64,000 nt of DNA from the NCBI RefSeq assembly GCF_024345415.1, contig NZ_JAGQBB010000001.1:62001-126000 (forward strand), written 5' to 3'. Source of the DNA: Synechococcus sp. Tobar12-5m-g. Its GTDB lineage: Bacteria; Cyanobacteriota; Cyanobacteriia; PCC-6307; Cyanobiaceae. Every line of letters begins with the position of its first letter. Within the stretch, counting starts at the first letter, position 1. This document shows positions 35,876 through 45,899 of this stretch, piece by piece. The notes under the pieces were generated by a model, which was not told where the DNA came from, did not search any database, and worked only from the letters and a program-made list of their open reading frames with translations. The position numbers were made by a program, and so were the translations under genes.

Positions 35876-35922
35876 GGCCAGGGGCAGCGGCGAGGGGGGC
35901 GTCAGCGGTGCGACGCGAACGT

Positions 35923-36246
35923 TCAGAGGTGCTTGGAGATGGTGCCCGACAGGGTGTTCTTGGGGACAGCACCCACGACCGTGTCGACTTTCTGGCCCCC
36001 CTTGAAAACCATCAGCGTGGGAATGCTGCGGATGCCGTATTGGCTGGCGACGTTGGGGTTCTCATCAGTGTTGAGCTTGCAGACCTTCAACTTGCCCTCA
36101 AACTCCTTGGCGATCTCATCGACGATCGGCGCCACCATGCGGCAGGGACCACACCAGGGGGCCCAGAAATCAACCAGCACAGGCACATCACTCTTGAGCA
36201 CATCCTGCTCGAAGGAGGCATCGGTGACGGCGGCGGCGCTGGACAT
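35923..36246 (-). CDS. trxA: Thioredoxin
   Basis: A 107-residue thioredoxin with the redox centre [39 protein letters not shown] (cis-Pro) and [16 protein letters not shown] 36246 gives the normal thioredoxin length; an upstream ATG at 36261 would add five residues. A probable terminator lies just upstream at 36324-36349, so trxA is likely to have its own promoter rather than to be read through from guaB3. Confidence 0.95.
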   Translation of the reverse strand: MSSAAAVTDASFEQDVLKSDVPVLVDFWAPWCGPCRMVAPIVDEIAKEFEGKLKVCKLNTDENPNVASQYGIRSIPTLMVFKGGQKVDTVVGAVPKNTLSGTISKHL

Positions 36247-36323
36247 CCGAGGAGAAAACAAGGTGATCGGAATCTAGCAACGGGCTTTCCGATCCAAGGC
36301 GCTTGGGCCCGCGAACGTTGGAA

Positions 36324-36349
36324 GACAAAACGCCCGGACGCACCGGGCG
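36324..36349 (-). terminator. Rho-independent terminator after guaB3
   Basis: The stem CGCCCGG (36331-36337) pairs exactly with CCGGGCG (36343-36349) around a five-base loop. On the minus strand it is followed directly by TTTTGTCTT (toward lower coordinates), a U-rich tract. It lies about 110 bp past the guaB3 stop and 78 bp before the trxA start, both on the minus strand. Confidence 0.75.
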
Positions 36350-36458
36350 GGGAGGTGTGAGGAGTGTGCGAGCCGAAGCCCCCACACCATCAGGGTAATG
36401 CCTGTCTCGCCTTGTTTTGTCTGGTCCAATCACGGGACATCCCCCTGCTGCGGGGCGC

Positions 36459-37622
36459 CTACTTGCCCATGCCGAGCTGCTGGGCCTTCTGGTATACCTT
36501 GCCCTCGGTCAGCAGGGAAGGAGCCAGGATCACTTCCACTGCCTGCATTTCCCGCAGGTTGCGGGCCCCCAGGGTGCCCATCGAGGTGCGCAGGGCACCC
36601 AGCAGGTTCTGGGTGCCGTCGTCGAGGCTTGCCGGGCCACGCAGGATTGTTTCCAGGCTGCCTGTGGTGCCCACCTTGATCCTGGTGCCGCGGGGCAGCA
36701 CGGGGCTGGGGGTGGCCATGCCCCAGTGGAAGCCGCGGCCGGGGGCTTCAGCGGCCCGGGCAATCGGTGAGCCGATCATCACGGCGTCGGCGCCGCAGGC
36801 GATGCATTTGCAGATGTCTCCCCCGGTGACGATGCCGCCGTCGGCGATCACCGGCACCCGGCTCCCACTCTCCCGTTCGTAATCGTCGCGGGCGGCGGCG
36901 CAGTCGGCGACGGCGGTGGCCTGGGGAATGCCGACCCCTAGCACCCCCCGGGAGGTGCAGGCCGCGCCGGGACCGATCCCCACCAGGACCCCCGCAGCTC
37001 CCGCCCGCATCAGCTCCAGGGCCACCGGGTAGGTGACGCAGTTGCCAATCACCACGGGGATGCCCAGCTCCCGGCAGAGGGCCGATAGATCGAGGCTGTG
37101 CCGGCCTTCCGGTGCGATGTGCTCGGTGGACACCACCGTGGCCTGCACGAAGAACAGGTCCGCGCCGGCTTCCGCCACCGCATGGCCAAACCGCATGGCC
37201 GCCACCGGGGTTGCGCTGACCGCGGCGATCCCGCCCGCTTCTCTGATCTCGGCGATGCGAAGCCGGATCAGGTCTTCCCGAACAGGTTGCTTGTAAATCG
37301 TCTGCATCAGGGGCACGAAGGCCTCCTTGCCGACGGCTGCAATCTGATCGAGCACGGGGTTGGGATCGTCATAGCGGGTGTGGACCCCCTCCAGGTTGAG
37401 CACCCCGAGGGCGCCCAGGCGGGAAAGCTCCACCGCCATGCGAACGTCGACGACCCCATCCATGGCGCTGGCGATGATCGGGATCTCGCGCTCAATGCCC
37501 CCCAGGGTCCAGTGGCTGGCCGTGGCCTCGGGGTCCACCGTGCAAGCGCCCGGTACGAGGGCGATCTCATCGATGCCGTAGGCGCGCCGAATCGTTCGGT
37601 TCCGGCCTAACAGAATGGTCAC
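36459..37622 (-). CDS. guaB3: GuaB3-type IMP dehydrogenase-related protein
   Basis: A 387-residue TIM-barrel protein of the IMP dehydrogenase/GMP reductase family without CBS domains. It starts TILLGRNRTIRRAYGIDEI, and has the active-site loop GIGPGAACTSRGVLG with the catalytic Cys, IADGGIVTGGDICK and GADAVMIGSPIARA. Cyanobacterial and actinobacterial genomes encode such GuaB3 proteins in addition to canonical GuaB. Role in guanine nucleotide synthesis or salvage is inferred. It is followed by a good terminator. Confidence 0.9.
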   Translation of the reverse strand: MTILLGRNRTIRRAYGIDEIALVPGACTVDPEATASHWTLGGIEREIPIIASAMDGVVDVRMAVELSRLGALGVLNLEGVHTRYDDPNPVLDQIAAVGKEAFVPLMQTIYKQPVREDLIRLRIAEIREAGGIAAVSATPVAAMRFGHAVAEAGADLFFVQATVVSTEHIAPEGRHSLDLSALCRELGIPVVIGNCVTYPVALELMRAGAAGVLVGIGPGAACTSRGVLGVGIPQATAVADCAAARDDYERESGSRVPVIADGGIVTGGDICKCIACGADAVMIGSPIARAAEAPGRGFHWGMATPSPVLPRGTRIKVGTTGSLETILRGPASLDDGTQNLLGALRTSMGTLGARNLREMQAVEVILAPSLLTEGKVYQKAQQLGMGK

Positions 37623-37696
37623 CGCTGGGCCCTGTCACAGTCGGGCCAAGCTATCAACCGGCAGGAGCGGGGCCCAGCCCCAGCTCCCGGTGCGAT

Positions 37697-38287
37697 TCAG
37701 GCCCTGCCGCGGAAGGATTGCCAACGTTTGTCCAGGCCCTCCACCAGCCGGTGCCTGTCGTCGCTGCGGACCAGATTGCTGGCTGCGAAGCCAGCCAGCC
37801 AGAGCAGCCCCGCCAGCTCCAGCAGCCCCGGCACCAGGGGCAGGCTCTCGATCGCCCCCAGAAGCGCCCCGTAGAGTCGAAGGATGACCACGGCCCCAAG
37901 CAGGACGCCCAGCGACTGCAGGGGGCCGCGGTAGCGCTTGAGGGTGTCTTGGAGCTGGCCGCTGCCGATCCAGTCCTTGACCTTGGCGACCAGCAGGGCC
38001 CATTCCCCACCCACCTCAGGGTCGGCTGAGGTGGCGGGGGCGTGCAGGGTGGTGGCGACCGGAGGGATGGGCTGGGGAGACGCGACCGGCGGGGCACTGA
38101 CGGGGAGAGCCACGGGGACTTCAACGGGGCCACCAATCGGTGCATCAACCGGGCCATCAACCGGGCCGTCGATGGGCGAAAGCTCCTCGACGGGAGCAGG
38201 AAGCCCCTCGGCAGGAGACGCCCCAGCAACGGGGGGGAGCCCTTCGCCGGAAGGTTGTGGTGGGGAAGGGGTGGAGGATTCAACCAT
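37697..38287 (-). CDS. CAAD-domain membrane protein
   Basis: A 196-residue protein. A long Pro/Val-rich segment with imperfect GPVDGPVDAPIGGPV repeats (about 35-85) leads to a soluble helix (VKDWIGSGQLQDTLKRY) and two hydrophobic helices (about 122-165) ending near RLVEGLDKRW. The C-terminal half matches the cyanobacterial aminoacyl-tRNA synthetase appended domain (CAAD), a thylakoid-anchoring module that also occurs in stand-alone proteins. The low-complexity linker may vary in length between strains. Confidence 0.8.
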   Translation of the reverse strand: MVESSTPSPPQPSGEGLPPVAGASPAEGLPAPVEELSPIDGPVDGPVDAPIGGPVEVPVALPVSAPPVASPQPIPPVATTLHAPATSADPEVGGEWALLVAKVKDWIGSGQLQDTLKRYRGPLQSLGVLLGAVVILRLYGALLGAIESLPLVPGLLELAGLLWLAGFAASNLVRSDDRHRLVEGLDKRWQSFRGRA

Positions 38288-38336
38288 CGCTCGCTTCGAA
38301 ACCGCCGGGTGAGCTTACGGCGCTTCTGAGCTGGCA

Positions 38337-39491
38337 TCAGGGATCCAGGGGAATCAGCCCGCTGCGTCGTGGCAGTGGCTCGAGCGGCAGACGGAGCGGA
38401 AAGCGGCCGCTCCTGAGCTGCTCGATCAGGTCGTCGGTGATCGCCTCGGCCAGGCGCGGGCTGTGGGCAGGAAAACAGGGAAGCCGCTGGCCATTCACCG
38501 AGATTTCCCCCGCCAGCAGCTGGCTGTAGGCCACCCCACCAAAGCTCGGCTTGATGCGGCGTGGAATCGAGAAATCCAGCACCGGGGCTTCCAGTTGGGC
38601 GTCGCCGAGGGATGCCTGGCGGGCCACGGTCCCATTGATCAGGGGCACCGGCGCCGCGATCGCCACCACCAGGCCGCTGCCGTGCCCCTCGAAGAAGCAG
38701 GGCCGCACCCATTCGGGCCGCAAGCGGTGCAGATCGACGCTGAGGGCGGCCACCGCGCCCGGTGCGCGGGCATGGCCGCTAGGCAGGCGGCGGGTCTGGG
38801 GCTGGTGGCCGGAGCCGGCCCCGACCACCCAGCCGAGCGCCCCGCCCACCAGCACAGGGGAGCCTGGCCCCAGCAACGCCAGAGCCGGCATCGTCAGGCC
38901 GATGCTGCGGCTGCCGCCACTGCTGTAGAGCGCCGTGCCGTAGGGGCCCAGCAGCGGACCGTAGGGGCTGTGGGTGATCCCTGGCCCGCTGCTGAGCGCC
39001 ACCACGCCGTTCTCGCTGATGCCCCGGTGCAGAAGCAACTGGCCGGAGCCGATCCGCTCAAGCGACAGGCGAGCCCTGAGTTCCCGCCGGGGGTGCAGGG
39101 CGGTGGCCTCGCCCACCGCCACCAGTTCCACCTCCCGACCGGCCAGCAGGGTTCCCAGCACCTGGGCCCCGCCGTGGCGGAGCGGTTCCACCAGGCCGCC
39201 GCCGATCGGCAGGGTGATCCCGCCGCTGCCGCTCGACCCCAGGCCGGCCACCCGGTCGAGCTGCACCCGCCGAATTCGCAGCGGTGGATCAGCGGGGCCA
39301 AGGTTCAGCTGCAGGCTCGCCTGGTCCGTGAATTCGGCGTTGGCCGCCACCACCACATCGGTGGCGGCATAGGCGGCTGCCAGCCCCTCGGCGGCCACCC
39401 GGTCCCGGAACGCCGTGCTGCTGCAGACCCGCAGGTCGCCGGCCCGCTGGCGCTGTTGAAGCTCGGATTCGCTGCGGGGCTCCAGGGGCAT
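38337..39491 (-). CDS. DUF39/HcyBio homocysteine biosynthesis-type protein
   Basis: A 384-residue protein of COG1900. The N-terminal [20 protein letters not shown], the segment [56 protein letters not shown] and [14 protein letters not shown] follow the family. The product acts with sulfur carriers to make homocysteine from aspartate semialdehyde in methanogens; bacterial roles are less established. ATG 39491 places the start at the conserved N-terminus. It is divergent from gyrA with about 45-55 bp between starts. The same window encodes homoserine dehydrogenase, which shares the aspartate semialdehyde substrate. Confidence 0.8.
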   Translation of the reverse strand: MPLEPRSESELQQRQRAGDLRVCSSTAFRDRVAAEGLAAAYAATDVVVAANAEFTDQASLQLNLGPADPPLRIRRVQLDRVAGLGSSGSGGITLPIGGGLVEPLRHGGAQVLGTLLAGREVELVAVGEATALHPRRELRARLSLERIGSGQLLLHRGISENGVVALSSGPGITHSPYGPLLGPYGTALYSSGGSRSIGLTMPALALLGPGSPVLVGGALGWVVGAGSGHQPQTRRLPSGHARAPGAVAALSVDLHRLRPEWVRPCFFEGHGSGLVVAIAAPVPLINGTVARQASLGDAQLEAPVLDFSIPRRIKPSFGGVAYSQLLAGEISVNGQRLPCFPAHSPRLAEAITDDLIEQLRSGRFPLRLPLEPLPRRSGLIPLDP

Positions 39492-39546
39492 CAGGGGCCG
39501 GCGGGAGGAGGCTCGATTAACCTGGCACCAGGCAGTGGGTGACGAC

Positions 39547-42183
39547 ATGGCGGATCCAACCGGTCCCGGCGAATCCGACGGGCGGATCATCCAGACCGAC
39601 CTTCGCATCGAGATGTCGCGCTCCTACCTGGAGTACGCCATGAGTGTGATCGTGGGCCGGGCCCTGCCCGATGCCCGCGATGGCCTCAAACCCGTGCATC
39701 GCCGCATCCTCTACGCGATGTATGAGTTGGGGCTGACCAGCGATCGGCCCTACCGGAAATGCGCCCGGGTGGTGGGGGAAGTGCTCGGCAAATACCACCC
39801 CCATGGCGACACGGCGGTCTACGACGCCCTGGTGCGGATGGCCCAGGACTTCTCGATGCGCATGCCGCTGATCGACGGGCACGGCAACTTCGGCTCGGTC
39901 GACAACGACCCGCCGGCCGCCATGCGGTACACCGAATCGCGGTTGCAGGCCCTCACCACCGACAGCCTGCTGGAGGACATCGAAGCGGAAACGGTCGATT
40001 TCATCGACAACTTCGACGGCTCCCAGCAGGAGCCCACCGTGATGCCGGCGCGGGTTCCCCACCTGCTGCTCAACGGCTCCTCCGGCATCGCCGTGGGGAT
40101 GGCCACCAACATCCCTCCCCACAACCTGACCGAGCTGATCACCGGCATGCTGGCCCTGATCGCCGATCCCGACATCGACGACCGCGCCTTGATGGCGATC
40201 ATCCCGGGCCCCGATTTCCCGACCGGGGGCCAGATCCTCGGCCGCAGCGGCATCCGCGAAACCTATGCCACCGGCCGCGGCTCGATCACGATGCGGGGGG
40301 TGGCCTCGATCGAAACCCTCGAAGTGCCCGGCCGCCCCGACCGGGATGCGGTGATCATCACCGAGTTGCCCTACCAGACCAACAAGGCATCGCTGATCGA
40401 GCGCATCGCCGAGATGGTGAACGACAAAAAGCTCGACGGCATCTCCGACATCCGCGACGAGAGCGACCGCGACGGCATGCGGATCGTGATTGAACTGCGG
40501 CGGGACGCCTACCCCCAGGTGGTGCTCAACAACCTGTTCAAGCTCACCCCCCTGCAATCCAACTTCAGCGCCCACATGCTGGCGCTGGTGAACAGCGAGC
40601 CGGTGTTGCTCACCCTGCGCAGGATGCTGCAGGTGTTTCTCGCCTTCCGGATCGAAACGATCGAGCGCCGCACCCGTTATCTGCTGCGCAAGGCGGAGGA
40701 ACGGGATCACATCCTGCTCGGCCTCCTGCTCGCCCTCGACCAGCTCGATCCGATCATCGCCCTGATTCGCTCCGCCGCCGACGCGGCCACGGCCCGTCAG
40801 CAGTTGCAGGAGCGCCATGGTCTCAGCGAGATCCAGGCCGACGCCATCCTGCAGATGCAGCTGCGCCGCCTCACCGCCCTGGAAGCCGACAAGATCCGCC
40901 TGGAACATGAGGATCTGGTCGCCAAGATCGCCGACTACCAGGACATCCTGGGCCGGCGCGAACGGGTGCTGGGCCTGATCGAGGCCGAGCTGCTCAAGCT
41001 GCGTGAGCGCTACGACTCCCCCCGTCGCACCGAAATCCTCGACCTGGAGGGCGGTCTGGAAGACATCGATCTGATCGCCAACGAGCGCTCGGTGGTGCTG
41101 CTCACCGAAAACGGCTACCTCAAGCGGATGCCGGTGAGCGAGTTCGAGGCCACCAGCCGCGGCACCCGCGGCAAATCGGGAACCCGCAGCCAGGGTGAGG
41201 AGGCGGTGCGCCTGTTCATCAGTTGCAACGACCACGACACCCTGCTGCTGTTCAGCGACCGTGGCGTGGTCTACGCGGTGCCCGCCTACCGCATTCCGGT
41301 GGGAAGCCGGGCCGCCAAGGGCACCCCGGTGGTGCAGTTGCTGCCGATCCCCCGCGAGGAGCAGATCACTTCCCTGCTAGCGGTGAGCGCCTTCGAGGAC
41401 AACGTGCAACTGCTGATGCTCACCAGCGGTGGCTACATCAAGCGCACCCGCCTCTCCGCCTTCGCCAACATCCGCTCCAACGGCCTGATCGCGATCGCGT
41501 TGGAGGATGGCGACGCCCTGCGCTGGGTGCGCCTGGCCGTTCCCGGCGACAGCGTGCTGATCGGCTCGCTCAAGGGCATGACGATCCACTTCCGGCTCAC
41601 CGATGCTGAGTTGCGCCCGCTTGGTCGCACCGCCAGGGGCGTTCGCTCGATGGCACTCCGGCCTGGCGACCAGCTGGTGAGCATGGATGTGCTGCCGGCC
41701 GAACTGGCCGATCAGATCGCCAGCAGCGAGGCCGATTCCGGCGAGGACGAGGTGGACAGCGACGGAGGAGAGAACGACGGTGAGGAGGTCGCCACCAGTG
41801 ACGGCCCCTGGGTGCTGGTGGCCGCCGCCAGCGGCCTGGGCAAGCGGGTGCCGGTGAACCAGTTCCGCCTTCAGAGGCGGGCTGGCCTGGGGCTGCGGGC
41901 GATCAAGTTCCGCCGCGGCGGTGATGTGCTGGTGGGCCTCAAGGTGCTCGGCGCCGGTGAGGAGTTGCTGCTGGTCAGCGAGCGGGGCGTGATCGTGCGG
42001 ATGCCCTCCGATTCGATCCCGCAGCAATCCCGCGCCGCCACGGGGGTGCGGCTGCAGAAGCTCGATTCCGGCGATCGGCTCAGCGAGGTGGTGCTGATTC
42101 CCCCCGCCCTCGCCGGCGACGAGGACACCGATCTGGAAGCGGTTGAGGGATCAGGGGATGGCGATGGCGCCCCCCTGGCCTGA
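39547..42183 (+). CDS. gyrA: DNA gyrase subunit A
   Basis: An 878-residue type II topoisomerase subunit (882 if the GTG at 39535 is used). The breakage-reunion domain shows [39 protein letters not shown] and catalytic Tyr128 in AAMRYTESR. The C-terminal beta-pinwheel has blades beginning [13 protein letters not shown] and [14 protein letters not shown], and a GyrA-box-like [13 protein letters not shown]. An unusual acidic stretch (about residues 729-757: Glu/Asp/Ser/Gly) interrupts the pinwheel before the [14 protein letters not shown] blade. Overall length is otherwise normal. Confidence 0.96.
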   Translation: MADPTGPGESDGRIIQTDLRIEMSRSYLEYAMSVIVGRALPDARDGLKPVHRRILYAMYELGLTSDRPYRKCARVVGEVLGKYHPHGDTAVYDALVRMAQDFSMRMPLIDGHGNFGSVDNDPPAAMRYTESRLQALTTDSLLEDIEAETVDFIDNFDGSQQEPTVMPARVPHLLLNGSSGIAVGMATNIPPHNLTELITGMLALIADPDIDDRALMAIIPGPDFPTGGQILGRSGIRETYATGRGSITMRGVASIETLEVPGRPDRDAVIITELPYQTNKASLIERIAEMVNDKKLDGISDIRDESDRDGMRIVIELRRDAYPQVVLNNLFKLTPLQSNFSAHMLALVNSEPVLLTLRRMLQVFLAFRIETIERRTRYLLRKAEERDHILLGLLLALDQLDPIIALIRSAADAATARQQLQERHGLSEIQADAILQMQLRRLTALEADKIRLEHEDLVAKIADYQDILGRRERVLGLIEAELLKLRERYDSPRRTEILDLEGGLEDIDLIANERSVVLLTENGYLKRMPVSEFEATSRGTRGKSGTRSQGEEAVRLFISCNDHDTLLLFSDRGVVYAVPAYRIPVGSRAAKGTPVVQLLPIPREEQITSLLAVSAFEDNVQLLMLTSGGYIKRTRLSAFANIRSNGLIAIALEDGDALRWVRLAVPGDSVLIGSLKGMTIHFRLTDAELRPLGRTARGVRSMALRPGDQLVSMDVLPAELADQIASSEADSGEDEVDSDGGENDGEEVATSDGPWVLVAAASGLGKRVPVNQFRLQRRAGLGLRAIKFRRGGDVLVGLKVLGAGEELLLVSERGVIVRMPSDSIPQQSRAATGVRLQKLDSGDRLSEVVLIPPALAGDEDTDLEAVEGSGDGDGAPLA

Positions 42184-42192
42184 GGCCTTGGC

Positions 42193-43428
42193 TTGACGGC
42201 CGATGTCCTGGTGATCGGCTGCGGCCCGGCGGCCCTGGCGATCGCCTCCGGCCTCTGCGCCGAGGGCTTGCAGGTGGACGCTCTGGCGGCGGTCGAACCC
42301 ACGGCGCCCTGGCCCAACACCTATGGCGTCTGGGGGTGTGAGCTCGAGCCCGGGGGGCTTGGCCATCTCCTGCAGCACCGGTGGACCAACTGCGTCAGCT
42401 ACTTCGGGGCCCAGCCCGTGGCCCATCACCACACCTACGGGCTGTTCGACAAGGCCAGGCTCCAGACCCACTGGCTGGAGGGTTGCGAGCAGGGCGGCCT
42501 GCGCTGGCAGCGGGGCCTGGCCGGGGCGATCGCCCACCACGGCCAGGGCTCCTGCGTCACCACCACGGCGGGCGCCGAGCACAGCGCCCGGCTGGTGATC
42601 GATGCCAGCGGCCATCGCCCTGTTTTCGTGCAGCGCCCATCGCTGGGGCCGATCGCCTACCAGGCGGCCTACGGCGTCGTGGGACGCTTCAGCACAGCAC
42701 CGGTGGAGCCTGGCCAGTTCGTGCTGATGGACTTCCGCTCAGATCATCTGAGCAGCCTGGAGCGGCAAGCGCAACCCCCCACTTTCCTCTACGCCATGGA
42801 CCTCGGCGATGGGGTGTTCTTCGTCGAGGAAACCTCCCTGGCCCTGGCACCGGCCTTCCCGCCAGAGCGGCTGAAGCGTCGCCTGCAGCAACGACTGGCT
42901 TTCCGGGGTGTGGCGATCGAGGCGATCGAGGCCGAGGAGGATTGCCTGTTCCCGATGAACCTGCCGCTGCCGGATCTGCGCCAGCGGGTGGTGGGTTTCG
43001 GTGGAGCGGCAAGCATGGTGCACCCCGCCTCGGGGTACCTGGTGGGGTCGCTGCTGCGCCGGGCACCGACCGTGGCAAAGGCCATCGCCACGGCGTTGAA
43101 CGTCCCCGGCTGCGGAGCCGACCAGGTGGCCCAGGCGGCCTGGTCGGCGGTCTGGCCAGCGGGCCTGGTGCGAAAACACGCCCTGTATCAATTCGGGCTG
43201 GAGAAGTTGATGCGCTTCTCCGAGCCGCAGCTCCGCCAGTTCTTCGCCGCCTTCTTTGATCTGCCCCAGCACCAGTGGTATGGATTCCTGGCGAACACCC
43301 TGACGGTTCCCGAGCTCACCCTGGCCATGCTGCGGTTGTTCGCCCAGGCACCGAATCCGGTGCGCGGCGGCCTGATCAATCCGCAGGGACGGGAGCTGGA
43401 GCTGCTCTGGCGTGTTCTCTCCCGGTAG
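42193..43428 (+). CDS. crtL: Lycopene beta-cyclase
   Basis: A 411-residue FAD-dependent cyclase that forms beta-ionone rings on lycopene, leading to beta-carotene and zeaxanthin. It has an N-terminal dinucleotide motif VLVIGCGPAALA, NTYGVWGCEL, MDFRSDH, LYAMDLGDGVFFVEETSL and MVHPASGYLVG, all typical of plant/cyanobacterial CrtL-type enzymes. TTG 42193 is the start, 9 bp after the gyrA stop. The 3' end overlaps the convergent Usp gene by 53 bp. Confidence 0.93.
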   Translation: MTADVLVIGCGPAALAIASGLCAEGLQVDALAAVEPTAPWPNTYGVWGCELEPGGLGHLLQHRWTNCVSYFGAQPVAHHHTYGLFDKARLQTHWLEGCEQGGLRWQRGLAGAIAHHGQGSCVTTTAGAEHSARLVIDASGHRPVFVQRPSLGPIAYQAAYGVVGRFSTAPVEPGQFVLMDFRSDHLSSLERQAQPPTFLYAMDLGDGVFFVEETSLALAPAFPPERLKRRLQQRLAFRGVAIEAIEAEEDCLFPMNLPLPDLRQRVVGFGGAASMVHPASGYLVGSLLRRAPTVAKAIATALNVPGCGADQVAQAAWSAVWPAGLVRKHALYQFGLEKLMRFSEPQLRQFFAAFFDLPQHQWYGFLANTLTVPELTLAMLRLFAQAPNPVRGGLINPQGRELELLWRVLSR

Positions 43429-43882
43429 GTTCGCGGGACACCAGAACCGGAAGCGTGGAGTGGGTGAGCACCCGCAGGGTCTGGCTGCCGAGCAGGAAGC
43501 TGCTCAGGCCGCGCCGGCCATGGGAGGCCATGAAGATCAGGTCGCACTGGTGGCGATCGGCCGCCGCGATGATGGCCTGATAGGGAACTTCGTTGACCAC
43601 CGCTTCAGCTTCGGCCACCACACCGGCCGCTGCGGCAATCGTCAGGGCGTCCTGAAGGGTTCGATCCGACGCCTCCCGCGAAGCACGGGAGAGATCCTCG
43701 ACGGTGCCGGGGTTGACCAGGGACCCCGCACCGATCAGGGAGAGTGGCAGCTTGGGCCGAGCATGGAGGAACTGAATGCGGGCCCCGATGCCCTTGGCAA
43801 AGTCGACGGCCGCGCGCACGGCGCCGGTGGAGAGCTCCGAGCCATCCGTGGGGACCAGCAGATGCCGGTACGGTGCGGTCAT
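43376..43882 (-). CDS. Universal stress protein, UspA family
   Basis: A 168-residue single-domain Usp. It opens HLLVPTDGSELS, contains CDLIFMASHGRRGLSSFLLGS with the G-2x-G-9x-G(S/T) nucleotide-binding signature, and ends the fold at STLPVLVS. A poorly conserved Ala/Pro-rich tail extends over the crtL 3' end on the opposite strand (53 bp overlap). ATG 43882 was preferred to 43900 because it gives the canonical N-terminus. Confidence 0.9.
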   Translation of the reverse strand: MTAPYRHLLVPTDGSELSTGAVRAAVDFAKGIGARIQFLHARPKLPLSLIGAGSLVNPGTVEDLSRASREASDRTLQDALTIAAAAGVVAEAEAVVNEVPYQAIIAAADRHQCDLIFMASHGRRGLSSFLLGSQTLRVLTHSTLPVLVSREPTGREHARAAPAPVPAD

Positions 43883-43956
43883 TCCAACCCACGGAAGCAT
43901 CCTTCAGGCCAACCCTAGCCCTTGGCTTCGGGGGCGCTCTCCTTGGCCGCCACGGG

Positions 43957-45534
43957 TCAGGGACTGGCCCAATCGGCGCTGTTGAGCAGGGGAAACAGGC
44001 GGTCTTCGGCCTCCAGCGCCACCAGCCAGGCCAGCGGCGCGGGCTGCCCGGAATCGATGGCGTGGATCAGCCGCCAGAATCGATCCAGGTGGGAGCGGAT
44101 GCGGTCCCGGGCCAGGTCGGTGGTGGTGCCTGCCCTGAGAATGAAACTCCAGTCCGAGGACTGGGCCAGCAACAGCTCCCGTCCCGCCTGGGTCAGCATG
44201 CGCCGCTGGTCCCTGGTGGCGACCCCCTGGTTAACCCGCTGCACCATGGCGGAGGAGGCCCGCTCCCATTCCGGCACCACCCAGGCGTTGCTCTCGTTGA
44301 GCCAGTAGTGGTGGTAGCCCCCCTGGCCCCAGCTGGAGGGGGAGGGGCGGCAGATCTGCAGGGGGCGCGCGTCATTCAGCACCTCCCGCAGGTTGGTGAA
44401 GGACAGGCCGGCTGCCGGCCCCTGGCGGAACAGCTCGGCAAGGAAGGTGGGTCCTTCATACCACCAGTGCCCGAACAGTTCGGCGTCAAAGGGGGCCACC
44501 AGCAGCGGGGGGCGATCCATGGCCGGCACCAGCCCCTCCAGCTCCTGGGCGCGCTGGCCGATGTAGTCGGCGGCATGGTTGGCCGCCCGCCTGGCCGCCA
44601 TGGCGGGATCGTAGGGCTGCTTCTGGTCCAGGGGGCAGCTCTGGCCGGTCACCCGGTGCAGCTTGAGCGCGAGCGGACGGGAGGAGGGGATGCCGGCGGC
44701 CAGGAGCTCGGGGGCCGGCAGATCCCAGCCCAGGTCGCGGTGGAACTCCCGGTAGGCGCCATCTCCCGGATAGCCCTGGCTCGCCGACCAGACCGGCAGT
44801 GTGGCGGCACTGTCCCGGGCGAAGAAGGCCACCCCGGCCGGCGAACAGATCGGCGCGTACACCCCGTAGCGCGGACGCGGCAGGCCGTGCAGGAGGCCAT
44901 GGGCATCCAGCACTGCATAGCGCAGGCCGCAGGTCAGAAGTTGCTGGTCGAGGCCCTCGTAGTAGGCGCATTCCGGCAGCCAGATCCCGAGGGGCCGCTC
45001 GCCGAGCAGTCGCTCATGCTCCCGAATGGCGGTTAGGAGCTGGGCCTGAACGGCTTCGGGCGTCTGGCGCAATAGCGGCAGATACCCGTGGGTGGCGGCG
45101 CAGGTGAGCAGGTCGAGCACGCCGGCCTGCTGGAGCAGGCGGAAGCGAAGCAACAGGTCAGCGGGCCGAGCCGGCCAGGTGCCGCGTGCCTGCTCCAGCT
45201 GTTCGGCCAAAGCCTCCGCCGCAGGCTGATGCTGAGGTGGCTGATGGGCCGGCGGAACCCTGGCCAGCAGGGCGAGCCGCTGCTCCAGCCAGGCCGGAAA
45301 CTGATGGTGCAGATCGACGTCGCTCAACAGCGACAGCAGGGTGGGGGAGAGGCCGAGGCTGAGCCGTGGCTGCTGGTTTGGATCGATCTGGCTGCTCTCC
45401 AGCAGGCTCAGCAGGGGCAGATAGCACTCCAGTAGGGCCTGAAAGTACCAGTCCTGCTCCAGGGACCCCGGCTGGCTGCTGCGGACGTAGGGGAGGTGGG
45501 CATGGAGGACGAGGGCCAGGGCACCAGCGACCAT
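43957..45534 (-). CDS. Glycoside hydrolase family 57 protein (probable alpha-glucan branching enzyme)
   Basis: A 525-residue GH57 protein. Signature regions are LVLHAHLPYVR at the N-terminus, GIWLPECAYYEG with the nucleophile Glu, and APFDAELFGHWWYEG with the acid/base Asp. A DUF1957-like helical C-terminus follows. Cyanobacterial members are assigned 1,4-alpha-glucan branching or amylopullulanase-like activity in glycogen metabolism. The substrate is family inference. It stands alone between the Usp gene and the divergent leuA. Confidence 0.9.
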   Translation of the reverse strand: MVAGALALVLHAHLPYVRSSQPGSLEQDWYFQALLECYLPLLSLLESSQIDPNQQPRLSLGLSPTLLSLLSDVDLHHQFPAWLEQRLALLARVPPAHQPPQHQPAAEALAEQLEQARGTWPARPADLLLRFRLLQQAGVLDLLTCAATHGYLPLLRQTPEAVQAQLLTAIREHERLLGERPLGIWLPECAYYEGLDQQLLTCGLRYAVLDAHGLLHGLPRPRYGVYAPICSPAGVAFFARDSAATLPVWSASQGYPGDGAYREFHRDLGWDLPAPELLAAGIPSSRPLALKLHRVTGQSCPLDQKQPYDPAMAARRAANHAADYIGQRAQELEGLVPAMDRPPLLVAPFDAELFGHWWYEGPTFLAELFRQGPAAGLSFTNLREVLNDARPLQICRPSPSSWGQGGYHHYWLNESNAWVVPEWERASSAMVQRVNQGVATRDQRRMLTQAGRELLLAQSSDWSFILRAGTTTDLARDRIRSHLDRFWRLIHAIDSGQPAPLAWLVALEAEDRLFPLLNSADWASP

Positions 45535-45899
45535 CCCGGAACGATCAATTCAGCAATCCTACGGGCCAGATAGGGGCCGATTCTCATCGACCAGTCACAT
45601 TCGTTTGAAACTTCAGCAGACCGGGCTACTCCAGAAATCCAGGCAAGTTTTTCGGCTTTGCGCCATGGGAATTTTAACAATTCGCCGCTGCCTGGCTGTC
45701 GATGGCCAGGGACAATTCCATGCCCGGCAGAAGTTGCGCCCGCAGCTGGAGAAAGCGGAAGTGGCTCAGGCCCCTGGGTCATCCACGGGTTGAGCCGTTT
45801 GGCGGCGTGTCGGTTGCCGCCGAGCCCCCGCCGCGAGGTCGTGATCACCCTTCCGCTTAGAGTGGTCGCAACTCATAGTCAATTCGACCTGCAGCGGTC
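45535..45899. other. Intergenic region between divergent GH57 and leuA genes
   Basis: This 365-bp stretch holds no convincing gene. It separates two divergently transcribed genes, so it should carry both promoters. AT-rich patches occur at about 45580-45700 (for example TTTTAACAATT near 45674), compatible with promoter elements, but no operator, leader peptide or attenuator could be defined by eye. Confidence 0.5.

Noticed and set aside
39517-41235. 572-residue minus-strand frame opposite gyrA
   Set aside because: Fully antisense to the conserved gyrase A coding region, with shadow-type composition.
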